A stretch of 64,000 nucleotides of DNA from an uncultured Kordiimonas sp. (GCA_947503575.1 CANNDZ010000001.1:2232001-2296000); one strand, 5' to 3'; counted from the stretch's first letter, positions 50,696-60,307 are shown. The notes: generated from the sequence alone by a model not told the origin. Numbers and translations: made by a program.

Positions 50696-51871
50696 ATGTT
50701 CACAAACTTTTTCTATGCCCTGAAAGACAACGGCCTGCCAGTCAGCATCAAGGAATATCTGATGCTGATGGAAGCAATGCAAGCAGGCTGCGCAGACTTC
50801 AGTATTGATGACTTTTACTATCTATCGCGTTCAACTTTTGTCAAAGATGAGGCAAACCTCGACAAATTTGACCGGGTTTTCGGCAAAGTCTTTGAAGGCA
50901 TAGAGTTTATAGCTGACGATGAAGCCGTTGAAATCCCCAAAGACTGGCTTGAAAAACTAGCAGAACTGTATCTCAGCAAAGAAGAGATGGAGAAGATCAA
51001 GTCCCTTGGGGATTGGGATGAGATCATGGAGACGCTGAAGAAGCGTCTTGAAGAGCAGGAAAAGCGTCATCAAGGCGGCAATAAGTGGATTGGCACAGCA
51101 GGGAAAAGTCCTTTTGGTGCTTATGGCTACAACCCAGAGGGTGTTCGCATAGGCCAAGACAAAGGTCGCCATGGCCGTGCCATTAAAGTGTGGGATAAGC
51201 GCGAATATAAAAACCTTGACGACAGTGTTGAACTTGGCACACGGAACATAAAGATCGCACTTCGAAAATTGCGGCAGTTTGCTCGTGAAGGCGAAGCAAC
51301 AGAGCTTGACCTGGACGGTACAATCCACTCTACGGCCCATAACGGCTATCTCGACATCAAAATGATGCCTGAACGGCACAATGCAGTAAAATTGTTATTG
51401 TTTTTTGATGTTGGCGGCTCAATGGACCCACATATCAAGGTGTGCGAAGAATTATTCTCTGCTGCGCGCACCGAATTCAAGCATCTGGAATTTTTCTATT
51501 TTCATAACTGCCTTTATGAGCGCGTGTGGAAGGACAACAGTCGCAGGCATAATGACTTCAAATCAACAATGGATGTGCTTCATACCTACCCACATGATTA
51601 TAAGGTAATTTTTATCGGCGATGCTTCCATGAGCCCCTATGAAATTACCTACCCTGGGGGGTCTGTTGAACACTGGAACGAGGAGTCTGGTGAAGTATGG
51701 ATGAACCGGGTCACAAACATTTATAACCGGGCTGTTTGGCTGAACCCCATCCCGGATGATCATTGGCGTTACAGCCAATCCATTCAGATTATGAAGTCGT
51801 TGATGCGCGACAATATGTTTCCCCTAACCCTGTCCGGAATAGACAGCGCCATGAAAGAGTTGCGGCGTTAG
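50696..51871 (+). CDS. CoxE-like VWA-domain protein
   Basis: 391 aa. N-terminal helical part (MFTNFFYALKDNGLPVSIKE) and a Glu/Lys-rich linker (SKEEMEKIKSLGDWDEIMET), then a VWA domain with the MIDAS variant LLFFDVGGSMDPHI (D-x-G-G-S, as in this subfamily) and KVIFIGDASMSPYEI. Works with the MoxR ATPase in metal-cofactor or complex maturation. Strong terminator after it. Confidence 0.93.
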   Translation: MFTNFFYALKDNGLPVSIKEYLMLMEAMQAGCADFSIDDFYYLSRSTFVKDEANLDKFDRVFGKVFEGIEFIADDEAVEIPKDWLEKLAELYLSKEEMEKIKSLGDWDEIMETLKKRLEEQEKRHQGGNKWIGTAGKSPFGAYGYNPEGVRIGQDKGRHGRAIKVWDKREYKNLDDSVELGTRNIKIALRKLRQFAREGEATELDLDGTIHSTAHNGYLDIKMMPERHNAVKLLLFFDVGGSMDPHIKVCEELFSAARTEFKHLEFFYFHNCLYERVWKDNSRRHNDFKSTMDVLHTYPHDYKVIFIGDASMSPYEITYPGGSVEHWNEESGEVWMNRVTNIYNRAVWLNPIPDDHWRYSQSIQIMKSLMRDNMFPLTLSGIDSAMKELRR

Positions 51872-51880
51872 CAGAAACAC

Positions 51881-51908
51881 AAAGTGGGGCACCTAAGTGC
51901 CCCACTTT
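51881..51908. terminator. Perfect 12-bp hairpin, bidirectional terminator
   Basis: AAAGTGGGGCAC-CTAA-GTGCCCCACTTT without mismatch. It lies between convergent genes (VWA protein and TonB-domain protein) and ends in a short T run on both strands. Confidence 0.85.
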
Positions 51909-51960
51909 ACATAGTCTTTTTTCGGTCCGTTGAACCAACCGCAATTCAATCTGTCGCTTG

Positions 51961-52506
51961 TTAGTCCGATGCCTGTGCCAAAATCGTGATGCGCCCGGCC
52001 ACTGGTGTACCGCGACCGATGGCTTCGCTTCGAACTTCTGTCTCGCGCATTAGCGCCCTTGCCTCCATCGGCGATCCGGCAATGATGTAATTCAAACGCA
52101 AGCTGAACCGAAGCCGGTCGTCGTCAAAACCTGCTGGCAGCGCCGGGAAGTTGGCGCGTTTGACAACTCGTCGGGCAGCTGCCCGCAACGCGGCATCGCC
52201 AGTGTTTTCGACAAGATCGCTGTCAATGACGTTCCCGTCTCGGTCCACCGTTACATGAAAAACAGAACGGCCAGATTTGCCTCGTTTCACGGCAAAGGAC
52301 GGAAAGTGCATCACCTTGTCGACAGAAGCGTCCGCTGATTTGGCCCAACCGTGTAGGCCTGTATCATCGCCGGCGCTAACGGCAGCCGTAAAGCCACAGG
52401 CGATCAGGACACCAAGTGAAGCAGCAGCGGCTTTCAGCATGGTTCGCTCTAGAGTTTTTAAAGGATTTCTGGTCTGGGTTACTTTTGTTGTCAGTACGTT
52501 GGTCAT
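51961..52506 (-). CDS. Secreted TonB C-terminal-domain protein
   Basis: 181 aa. ATG 52506 has an AGGAGA site. A signal peptide (to about residue 45, ending AAVSA) leads into a TonB-C-like domain: SGRSVFHVTVDRDGNVIDSD, AALRAAARRVVKRANFPALP, LRFSLRLNYI. No N-terminal membrane anchor as in true TonB and no ExbBD nearby, so it is likely a soluble periplasmic relative of unknown role. Confidence 0.75.
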   Translation of the reverse strand: MTNVLTTKVTQTRNPLKTLERTMLKAAAASLGVLIACGFTAAVSAGDDTGLHGWAKSADASVDKVMHFPSFAVKRGKSGRSVFHVTVDRDGNVIDSDLVENTGDAALRAAARRVVKRANFPALPAGFDDDRLRFSLRLNYIIAGSPMEARALMRETEVRSEAIGRGTPVAGRITILAQASD

Positions 52507-52822
52507 GATATTCTCCTCGCTATTGTATACCTGTCGATTTCAGTTTCTCAGCCGGTCTTTAGTGCCAGCCGTATGAGGTATAATGAAGATCCGGAATGCC
52601 AAGCTAAAGGACAATACGATCAGGTGATGACTAAATGCGATTTCCTGATAAACCGATAAACGCATGGTCTATTCCTTTCACGAAAACGTCATCGAACTGG
52701 CTATAATCATGGCCTTTAAGAAAAGAATTGCCTGACCTGAATGATACACCCAATAAAGCTCTTTTAACCCGCAGCGTTCCTTGCTACGGCTATGGCAACA
52801 CTCTCGGCACGGAAAAATTATT
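52507..52822. other. Divergent intergenic region (316 bp)
   Basis: Between the TonB-domain gene and the alkaline phosphatase gene. I looked for a Pho box (CTGTCAT repeats), a sigma-54 or CtrA site and small genes, and found none that I can support. It presumably holds both promoters. Confidence 0.6.
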
Positions 52823-54394
52823 ATGAAAAACAACCAGTCGATCAGCCGTCATACGGCGGCACTCGTGCGATCAGTCGCAGCAGTGGCCTTGCTGAGTGGC
52901 TTTGCCCTCACCGCAGCACAGGATACGCCAGCCCCAGACAACAGACCTGGCGTTCCGTTAACGAATGAAATGTTAGGGACAACTCAGTCTTGGCTAGACG
53001 ATGGTGCAGCCGCAATCCAGAAACGATTGATGGTTAAACCCAATACCCGGCGCGCCAAGAACGTGATTTTGTTTGTTGGCGACGGAATGGGAATTTCCAC
53101 CCTCACCGCCGGAAGAATTTTGCAGGGACAACTGGCAGGCAATTCCGGTGAAGAAAACCTGTTGAGTTTTGAACACTTTCCCCACACGGCTTTGGTGAAG
53201 ACATACAATGTGGATGCACAGGTTCCTGACTCTGCAGGCACCGCTACTGCCCTGAATACCGGGGTGAAAACACGCGTTGGTGCGATCAACACCGGGCCGC
53301 TTCAGGTCCAGGGCTCTTGTGAAAATATCGCCGCAAATAGCCTGACACCTATTGCAGGCTATGCGGAACAAATCGGCATGAGCACCGGCGTTGTTTCGAC
53401 GGCGCGCCTGACCCACGCAACACCTGCAACTGTTTATGCTGTTTCCCCGATCAGGGATTGGGAAAATGATGCTGAAATGCCGGAGCAAGGCACCGAAGGC
53501 TGCCGCGATATCGCACAACAGATTATTGATGACCTTGGCGGCGACGGCCTGGAAGTTGCGCTGGGTGGCGGCCGCAGAAGCTTCCTGCCGGAAACGATAG
53601 AGGGCGGCAGCAGAAAAGACGGCCGAAACCTGACTTCAGAGTGGGTTGCTGCCCGACCAGGCGCAGCCTATGTCGCTGACAAAAACGAGCTTGCTGATAT
53701 CGATATCAGCAGCACCAGCCACCTTCTTGGGTTATTCGATGAAAGCCACATGGATTTTGAGTTGGACCGAACAGAGCGCCCATCCACCCCGGTGGTCCAG
53801 CCGTCTCTGGCTGACATGACAGAAACTGCAATCAAGATGCTATCTAAAGATGACGATGGGTTCTACCTGCTGGTCGAAGGTGGGCGGGTTGACCATGCAC
53901 ACCATGCCGGTAATGCACAGCGCGCCCTGATGGACACTGTGGCACTCTCAGATGCTGTAGAAAAGGCGATGTCCATGGTTGACCTGGAGGAAACACTCAT
54001 CCTTGTCACCGCAGATCATAGCCATGTGTTTACGATTGCAGGCTACCCTCGTCGTGGTAATCCAATTTTTGGTCTTGTCACGCCAATTGAGCTGCGAGGG
54101 AGTGAACCGTCGCTTGCGCGCGACAACAAGCCCTATACTACACTCGGCTATCACAACGGGCCCGGCGCGATTGAAGGGGAACGACCCGCGCTAACAGCAG
54201 ATGAAGCAGAATCGATTGACCACCTTCAACAGGCCTTAGTGCCAACCTGGGGTGAAACGCACGGTGGTGAAGATGTCGCCTTGTTTGGCATTGGGCCTTG
54301 GGCGCACCTGGCGACAGGCACAATGGAACAGAATGTGATTTTTCACATCATAGATCATGCCCTTGACCTGAGAAAGAGAGCGGCAGCGCAGTAG
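52823..54394 (+). CDS. Alkaline phosphatase (PhoA family)
   Basis: 523 aa from ATG 52823 (MKNNQSIS); the ATG at 52781 has no signal-peptide logic. Signal peptide (residues about 12-32). Metal and active-site motifs: VILFVGDGMGIST (Asp87), PDSAGTATALNTGVKT (Ser137 as phosphate nucleophile), EGGRVDHAHHAGNA and LVTADHSHVFT. It releases phosphate from esters in the periplasm. Monocistronic. Confidence 0.93.
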   Translation: MKNNQSISRHTAALVRSVAAVALLSGFALTAAQDTPAPDNRPGVPLTNEMLGTTQSWLDDGAAAIQKRLMVKPNTRRAKNVILFVGDGMGISTLTAGRILQGQLAGNSGEENLLSFEHFPHTALVKTYNVDAQVPDSAGTATALNTGVKTRVGAINTGPLQVQGSCENIAANSLTPIAGYAEQIGMSTGVVSTARLTHATPATVYAVSPIRDWENDAEMPEQGTEGCRDIAQQIIDDLGGDGLEVALGGGRRSFLPETIEGGSRKDGRNLTSEWVAARPGAAYVADKNELADIDISSTSHLLGLFDESHMDFELDRTERPSTPVVQPSLADMTETAIKMLSKDDDGFYLLVEGGRVDHAHHAGNAQRALMDTVALSDAVEKAMSMVDLEETLILVTADHSHVFTIAGYPRRGNPIFGLVTPIELRGSEPSLARDNKPYTTLGYHNGPGAIEGERPALTADEAESIDHLQQALVPTWGETHGGEDVALFGIGPWAHLATGTMEQNVIFHIIDHALDLRKRAAAQ

Positions 54395-54459
54395 CTCTGT
54401 CTGCTCGCTCCACCGTCGGCTTCAACTAGATTACAACTGCCCGCCAAGGTATTGTGACG

Positions 54460-54963
54460 TTACGTGCCTTCGTATTGGGTAATCGCTTGATCAAGGCTGT
54501 TTGAAAGCTCGACACCAATTTCGCCACCATCCCCGGAAACGCGCCCTCTGATAACGGCGCGCATAGCATCCACGTGGGACTTCACCAATTCCACCTGATT
54601 GTCGCTAATCTCGCCTGGTCGTTTGATGGTAAAGCCATATAGGCTGTCCGCAAACTTGGTGATCAGCGGATAGCCAAACGTACCGCCCTGCCCCTTCATG
54701 TCATGAGAGATATGGTTTATCTCTTCAAAAAACTCATGGCGTTTCTCTGGTGTATCGACACACCTGCCATGCTGTTCCTGCAACTTAACGATCAAGCCGG
54801 ATACCCAGTCTGGGTAATCCTCCGACATTTTATTCAGTGCTTTCTCCGCTGCTTCCAGCGCTTCTGCCGATATGGAGGTATTTCCAGGAGCAAGACCGGC
54901 TGTCTTTTCTTTGAGACGGTTTTTAAACCGGTAAAAGCGTACGATAACCTTTTTACTATCCAC
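54460..54963 (-). CDS. Hpt-domain protein
   Basis: 167 aa. The helical central segment INHISHDMKGQGGTFGYPLI carries the phosphorylatable His (HDMKGQGG) of Hpt domains. The N-terminal 50 residues are basic and unassigned. Overlaps the receiver gene by eight bases, which suggests that it passes phosphate to, or takes it from, that protein. Confidence moderate for Hpt, low for the partner. Confidence 0.75.
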   Translation of the reverse strand: MDSKKVIVRFYRFKNRLKEKTAGLAPGNTSISAEALEAAEKALNKMSEDYPDWVSGLIVKLQEQHGRCVDTPEKRHEFFEEINHISHDMKGQGGTFGYPLITKFADSLYGFTIKRPGEISDNQVELVKSHVDAMRAVIRGRVSGDGGEIGVELSNSLDQAITQYEGT

Positions 54964-55507
54964 GGATAATCTCCACGCCTTCGCTTTTATCGTTCAAGAC
55001 GCGCCGCTCCGGGCCTCCATAGTCCAGCTTTTGGCGCCGCCTGTCAGGGCCGAAAAAGTCCGTTGTGTGCACAAACTGCCGTGGCCGCTCGATGATAGAA
55101 ATAAGCTTTTCACCAATGTGCTTAATAGTGAATGGTTTTGCCAGCATGTCGCTGACGCCCATTTCGCGAGCCTGCAAAATCCGCTCGGGTTCCGTGTAGC
55201 TTGTGATCAACATAAAGGGCACAAACCGGTCTGGGCTATCTTTGTGACGACGGACCCAACGCAGGAACATCATGCCGTCAATCGGATGCATGTCCCAATT
55301 GGATATAATGATATCGATTTGCTGAACACCAACCCGCATCGGTTCATTTTTGACCCGTTGCAGGAAATGGATGGCGTCACCGCCGTGCTCTACAGCAAAA
55401 ACATTACCAACACCCAGAACCTTCAACGAATTTACAAGTAGGGAGCGGATAAAAGGGCTATCTTCCGCCAAAAGGATGTTTACGCGATCAAAATCATAGT
55501 CACTCAT
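54956..55507 (-). CDS. Receiver-domain protein with Asn in place of the phospho-acceptor Asp
   Basis: 183 aa. Receiver fold (about residues 8-135): acidic pair AEDS (E15, D16), S/T at ITSYTE, Lys124 in AKPF. The beta-3 end reads IIISNWDMHPIDG; the CheY-like pattern is SDWNM, so Asn70 sits at the acceptor place and Asp72 two residues later. The C-terminus has two DRRR/ERR motifs (FFGPDRRR, GGPERR). No output domain. Between two Hpt genes. Confidence 0.85.
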   Translation of the reverse strand: MSDYDFDRVNILLAEDSPFIRSLLVNSLKVLGVGNVFAVEHGGDAIHFLQRVKNEPMRVGVQQIDIIISNWDMHPIDGMMFLRWVRRHKDSPDRFVPFMLITSYTEPERILQAREMGVSDMLAKPFTIKHIGEKLISIIERPRQFVHTTDFFGPDRRRQKLDYGGPERRVLNDKSEGVEIIRG

Positions 55508-55592
55508 ACAAAACCTTTATGCCGTATCAACGGTGCCGACCCCGGAAGCGATTCTAGCTGTCAATCTGCAGCAGGGTCAAATCTATTATATT

Positions 55593-55949
55593 CTACTTAT
55601 CGTGATCACGGTTTTTAATCACCAAGACAGTCTGCTCCAAACGGGTTAACAATTCTTTGCTAACGCGGGCACGGCGCGGATCATCTACCCCTGGATACCC
55701 CATCTGTTCCGCCCGTTCTGCTTCGCACGCCAGACGCCAAGCGCCAATGCTGCGGGCCGCGCCTTTCAATTTATGCGCATCGGACCGCCAAGTGTCATTG
55801 CCGGAGGCGCACAAAGTCTCCAAATATTTGGGAGCATGCTCCAGAAATATCGCCAAAACCTGCTTCTGGAGATCACGGTCACCGCCCGTAAACTCATTCA
55901 GGTGACTATCATCTAACACGACGGTCTCATCCCAGGAAGACTGTGCCAC
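55593..55949 (-). CDS. Small Hpt-domain phosphotransfer protein
   Basis: 118 aa. FLEHAPKYLETLCA, then SDAHKLKGAARSIGAWRLAC, in which the His of AHKLKGAARSIGA is the phospho-acceptor. A stand-alone Hpt. It lies 85 bp upstream of the receiver gene and three bp after the small gene before it. Confidence 0.88.
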   Translation of the reverse strand: MAQSSWDETVVLDDSHLNEFTGGDRDLQKQVLAIFLEHAPKYLETLCASGNDTWRSDAHKLKGAARSIGAWRLACEAERAEQMGYPGVDDPRRARVSKELLTRLEQTVLVIKNRDHDK

Positions 55950-55952
55950 GCG

Positions 55953-56213
55953 TTACTTCACTTTCAGTATTTTACGCCCTGTGGCGGTAAGCTTGCAGAC
56001 AAGCCAATCAGGTTTGATCGGGTTTCTATACCAGCTTTCAGCCCAGCCATTTTTAATGCAGGACTTGATGGTCTGATCTTTGAAACGCTGCCCTTGTTTA
56101 TCAAACAGCGGGAGCTTGCCTCCCGGCTGTTCCAGCCCACGCTCAAGATAGCGACGCTGCGCAGCAGTGACACCCGCCTTTTTTGTCCGTGCTTTTTCGA
56201 TTGTTTCAGCCAT
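55953..56213 (-). CDS. Small conserved-looking protein of unknown function
   Basis: 86 aa. AAQRRYLERGLEQPGGKLPL, IKNGWAESWYRNPIKPDWLV and CKLTATGRKILKVK give a winged-helix-like pattern with LTxxGR as in MarR-type wings, so it may bind DNA. It is the first gene of the operon with Hpt, receiver and Hpt genes. AAGGGAT site before ATG 56213. No firm family. Confidence 0.6.
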   Translation of the reverse strand: MAETIEKARTKKAGVTAAQRRYLERGLEQPGGKLPLFDKQGQRFKDQTIKSCIKNGWAESWYRNPIKPDWLVCKLTATGRKILKVK

Positions 56214-56405
56214 GGCATTATCCCTTTTGCCAACAGAATGAATTTTTACCGAAAACCTTCATAAACATACAAGAAATCCATGTTTTTGCCATAACTCATA
56301 GGCAAGAGTGGTCTATGACGCCTCTACAAGTGACGCAACAGTTGACGCTGTGTCACGAAAATGAAACTGTTAACCCATGTTTTTTGGGGCTTAGGGGCGA
56401 CAGAA

Positions 56406-59213
56406 ATGTCAAGAGTGGACCTGGATTTTCCGGACGTGAATTCACAAAACGATAGCAGTTCCGATGCGCGACAAACCGCGTCGGACGAAAAACAACAAGC
56501 ACAGACCAATCAGCGGGCCAATCAGCGGGCTCGTAATGCGCGGCGGTTGGTGCCGGTCATTGCCGCTGGTTTGGGGTCTGCGGTATGGACTGGCCTGGCC
56601 TTATATTATGTTTTGTCAGTTGCACCGCTGGACGCCATTACTTTGGAGCCAGTCAGCTTGGCGAGCATGGTTGCCGGTTACAGCACGCCCATCGCAATTT
56701 TTTGGCTGATTGCCCTCGCTTTTCAGCGCACAGACCCCCTTCTTGAACGCCGCCTTGCCATATCCCAAAATCTGGACCGTGCCGTCGCGCCCGTTGAGGT
56801 CGCCGAACGTCGCCTTGCGGACCTGAACAAAGCACTGGTGAAGGAAATCACCAACATTGATGCCGTTGCTGACCTTGCCTCCGACCGGCTGGGTAATCTT
56901 GAAAACAGGTTTCAGGCGCAAATCAGTGACCTGTTTTCTGCCACAGCCGACACGGAAGCACGCACCGCAAGCATCCGCGAGTTGCTGGAGCGGGAACGCA
57001 CGGCCATTCAGGACCTGACAAAAGATGTCGAAACACGCATCACCGGCCTTGAAGCGACCGTGAATAGCATGAGCGACCGGGTCGAAGGTGCCGGATCAGC
57101 AGCTGCAGCAACCGCAGACCATGCTCGTGACCGCGTAAACACCAGTCTAGAAGCGTTTGGCAAAGCGACAGAAGACTTTGAAAGCCGCCTTGATAAAGCC
57201 GGTGACCATGTCAGCAGCCGTGTTAATGAAGTGCAGGATATTGCTGTCGACGTAGAACTGCGCTTACAAGCCGTCACCGACAAAGTTCTCGGGGGTATGG
57301 AAAAATTCCGACATGACGTGGAAGGCTTGGAAGGCCGGTCCGCAGAGCTGTCAGTTCATATGACAACGCAGGGCACCGTTTTGAAGGAACTGGCCGAACT
57401 GGCGGCAGCAGAGTCTGCCAAAATTGAAGAAAGCCTGCGCACCCATGTCGGCGAAGTCCGCACCGCCGCAAACGAAGCACTGGAAAGCACCAATGACGTC
57501 TCGAAAGTCTTCTCGGACCGGGCCCAAGCCATGTCCGACCAGATTATCGAAACGGTGGGGCGTGCCAAATCCATGCTGGACGAAGCAGGACAGTCTCTTG
57601 AAGCCCACAGTACATCTGCCTTGGAAACGAGTGAACGCGTGAATGCGCAAACCCTGGCCACCACAGAACAAACCGGCAAACAGGTGCTGGAGCATGCCAA
57701 ACAGGTTGATCTGGTGTTGGAAGACGGTCTGGAACGCGCGCGGCGCGCTCTGGATGCAACCCTATCCACGATATCGGAGCAAAACAACGCAGCAACACAA
57801 GAAGCAGAGGCAATGGCCGAGCGCACATTACAACATATTCGCCAACTAAGAGCAGGTGTTGAAGACCAGATGGCAGAACTTGCGAAAGCAGGCGAAGAAG
57901 CCGGGCAATCGCTTTCCGGCTCAGCCGAACAAATCGAAGACCGGGCGCGCGCGCTGGCAGAACAATCAGAGAAAACCAAAACTGAAATTGATGCCGTTAA
58001 AGGCAGCATGGGTGAACAAAGCGAGGTTTTATCTGACCTGTTGGGTGACACACGAATGAAGCTGTCACGACTTGAGGAAGATCTGACACGCCAGCGCGAT
58101 GCTTTAAATGCTGCATCCGATGATGCCGCAAATAAGGTAATCGAAGCGGCGGAACGGTTTACCTCCCAAACTGCTGTATTGCAGGAAAAAGCCGGAGAAA
58201 CCGAAGTTTTCTTAAGCGAAAAAACCACCGCTCTCTCGGATGCGGTATCCGACGTTGAAACAAAAGCTATAAATGCCGCTGATTCTGTCATGACTCAAAG
58301 CGATGCGTTAAGCAGAAACGCGGCTATCCTGGACGAGCAACTTCATGAGACAAGCCAGAAATTGGGGCGCGCCGCCGAAGCTTTTGCTGGTGAACGAGAG
58401 CGCATTATTGAAGAAGCTGGCGACGTTATCCAAAGCCTGGATAAATCAACAGAACGTATGGATGCCCAGATCGCTCAGTTTGCCGAAAGCTCCACGGAAG
58501 CAGCGGCACGGCTTGACTCCGCAAGTCAGGCGTTAATGGACCAAACCGAGCGTGCACAAACAGAAATGCGAACATCTGTATCGCAAACTGGCGAGGAACT
58601 CAGCGCCAGCATCGGTGAAATCAGCGACAAGGCGGGAGAGCGCATCACGTACCTTCAAGAACAAATGCAGGCCACGCTAAACCGGGTTCTTTCTGATTAT
58701 GAAGAAAGTGCAGAACGTGCCGAAAAAGAAAGCGCTCTGCTTGCGATGCGCCTGGGCACAGAGTCTGACAAGATCGCCAATCAGGCGGAACAGTTTATTG
58801 AAAAAACTGCTGAAATCGAAAAACGGATCGTATCGGCAACCAAAAATGATTTTGCCCGCACGTCAGCGCTGCTTATGGAAAGCTTGCAGTCTGCTTCCAT
58901 CGACATAAACAAGGCCCTTTCGCAAGATCTGCCTGATGGAGTTTGGGAAGGCTACCTTGAAGGCGATAAATCGATCTTCATGCGGCGTACGCTGAAAATG
59001 GGGGACCGCACCACCCGCAGGGCCATTGCCGAAAAATACAAACTGGATAGCGAGTTCCGCGAGACTGTTGCGCGCTATTGCCGTGATTTTGAAGGATTGA
59101 TGGAACGCGCAATGATTGGCGACAAAGGCAGCGCACTGTCTGTAACACTGATTTCATCAGATATGGGCAAGCTTTACATTCTAATGGGACAATCGCTGAA
59201 GAAATTCAGCTAA
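56406..59213 (+). CDS. TipN-like polarity coiled-coil membrane protein
   Basis: 935 aa from ATG 56406 (MSRVDLDF), preceded by AGGGGCGA. A Gln/Asn-rich cytoplasmic N-terminus is followed by two membrane helices (VPVIAAGLGSAVWTGLALYY; SMVAGYSTPIAIFWLIALAF). Then comes about 600 residues of heptad-type coiled coil rich in Ala/Glu/Gln, and a globular C-terminus VWEGYLEGDKSIFMRRTLKM, FRETVARYCRDFEGLMERAM, SVTLISSDMGKLYILMGQSL. The same order is found in Caulobacter TipN, the birth-scar protein that positions the flagellum and division axis. Name by layout and the C-terminal block; other coiled-coil families remain possible. Confidence 0.65.
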   Translation: MSRVDLDFPDVNSQNDSSSDARQTASDEKQQAQTNQRANQRARNARRLVPVIAAGLGSAVWTGLALYYVLSVAPLDAITLEPVSLASMVAGYSTPIAIFWLIALAFQRTDPLLERRLAISQNLDRAVAPVEVAERRLADLNKALVKEITNIDAVADLASDRLGNLENRFQAQISDLFSATADTEARTASIRELLERERTAIQDLTKDVETRITGLEATVNSMSDRVEGAGSAAAATADHARDRVNTSLEAFGKATEDFESRLDKAGDHVSSRVNEVQDIAVDVELRLQAVTDKVLGGMEKFRHDVEGLEGRSAELSVHMTTQGTVLKELAELAAAESAKIEESLRTHVGEVRTAANEALESTNDVSKVFSDRAQAMSDQIIETVGRAKSMLDEAGQSLEAHSTSALETSERVNAQTLATTEQTGKQVLEHAKQVDLVLEDGLERARRALDATLSTISEQNNAATQEAEAMAERTLQHIRQLRAGVEDQMAELAKAGEEAGQSLSGSAEQIEDRARALAEQSEKTKTEIDAVKGSMGEQSEVLSDLLGDTRMKLSRLEEDLTRQRDALNAASDDAANKVIEAAERFTSQTAVLQEKAGETEVFLSEKTTALSDAVSDVETKAINAADSVMTQSDALSRNAAILDEQLHETSQKLGRAAEAFAGERERIIEEAGDVIQSLDKSTERMDAQIAQFAESSTEAAARLDSASQALMDQTERAQTEMRTSVSQTGEELSASIGEISDKAGERITYLQEQMQATLNRVLSDYEESAERAEKESALLAMRLGTESDKIANQAEQFIEKTAEIEKRIVSATKNDFARTSALLMESLQSASIDINKALSQDLPDGVWEGYLEGDKSIFMRRTLKMGDRTTRRAIAEKYKLDSEFRETVARYCRDFEGLMERAMIGDKGSALSVTLISSDMGKLYILMGQSLKKFS

Positions 59214-59233
59214 ATTTCCAGGTTGGGGGAACC

Positions 59234-60307
59234 ATGACATTGAAGATGCTGACGTTAGCAGCAACAATTTTTGTTGCTGGCTGCACGGAGGAAACTCCGC
59301 GACAAACCGATACGGCAGATACAACCGTCCAGCAGCCTGTGCGCTGGCGCATGACAAGCACGTATCCGTCTACGCTGTTGCAAATAGGCACGCTTGGAAA
59401 ACGGTTATCTGATGAATTGTTGCTAATCTCGCAAGGTGACATAGAGTTGAAATTCCATGAGCCCGGCGTTTTGGCCCCACCCTTTGAGACATTTGATGCC
59501 GTTAGCTACGGCGCGGTTGAAGCAGGCTGGTCAACACCGGGTTACTGGGCCGGTAAGGAACCTGCCCTACAATTATTTGCTTCTGTGCCCTTTGGCCCTT
59601 CCGCGCCGGAATATTTAGCCTGGTTCGATTTTGGCGGCGGCAAAGCCTTGTTTGATGAAATTTATCACAGTCATAACATCCACAGCGTTATTTGTGGCCT
59701 GACTCCACCGGAGGCTTCTGGTTGGTTCAAAAAAGAAATCAATTCAATCGAAGACTTTCGCGGCTTGAAAATCCGGTTTTTTGGTCTGGGCGGTAAAGTT
59801 ATGGAGAAAATCGGCGCTGCGCCTCAGTTGATTGCCGGCGGTGAAATATACCAAGCCCTTGAACTGGGGACTATTGACGCCACTGAGTATGCGATGCCCG
59901 CCGTTGATGAACGTATGGGTTTTTACGAAGTCGCAAAACACTATTATTTACCGGGCTGGCACCAGCAATCTACCTTCTTTGAATTGATGATCAATCTGGA
60001 TGCATGGAACGCCTTATCCAACAACCAGCAGCACCTTATTGAAACCACCTGTTCCGCCAATGTGCGTCACGGTGTTTCCGAAGGCGAGGCTCTGCAGGCG
60101 GATGCAATGGCGCGGCTGGAGGAAAAAGGTGTGCAAATACACACATGGTCGCCAGAAATTCTTTCTGCACTTCGCATAGCATGGAATGACGTTGCCGCTG
60201 ACCTGCAGACTGAGGATGAGGCATTTGCAAGCGTTTGGCAGTCGCTTGCTGCATTTAGGGCAAAATACAAAGGATGGGCCGACCGCGGCTATCTGAAAAA
60301 CGAATGA
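59234..60307 (+). CDS. dctP: TRAP transporter substrate-binding protein (DctP/TakP type)
   Basis: 357 aa. Lipoprotein-like leader (TLAATIFVAGC). DctP fold: MTSTYPSTLLQIGTLGKRLS, GAVEAGWSTPGYWAGKEPAL, PPEASGWFKKEINSIEDFRG, GGEIYQALELGTIDATEYAM and YLPGWHQQSTFFELMIN. The GWxxx/W-K and PGWH pattern is that of the TakP/mannitol-type group, which binds keto or other organic acids. Starts 20 bp after the TipN-like gene and is followed by both permease genes. Confidence 0.93.
   Translation: MTLKMLTLAATIFVAGCTEETPRQTDTADTTVQQPVRWRMTSTYPSTLLQIGTLGKRLSDELLLISQGDIELKFHEPGVLAPPFETFDAVSYGAVEAGWSTPGYWAGKEPALQLFASVPFGPSAPEYLAWFDFGGGKALFDEIYHSHNIHSVICGLTPPEASGWFKKEINSIEDFRGLKIRFFGLGGKVMEKIGAAPQLIAGGEIYQALELGTIDATEYAMPAVDERMGFYEVAKHYYLPGWHQQSTFFELMINLDAWNALSNNQQHLIETTCSANVRHGVSEGEALQADAMARLEEKGVQIHTWSPEILSALRIAWNDVAADLQTEDEAFASVWQSLAAFRAKYKGWADRGYLKNE

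Noticed and set aside
57356-58291. Minus-strand 311-aa frame inside the TipN-like gene
   Set aside because: Ser/Ala-rich shadow of the coiled-coil repeat on the other strand.
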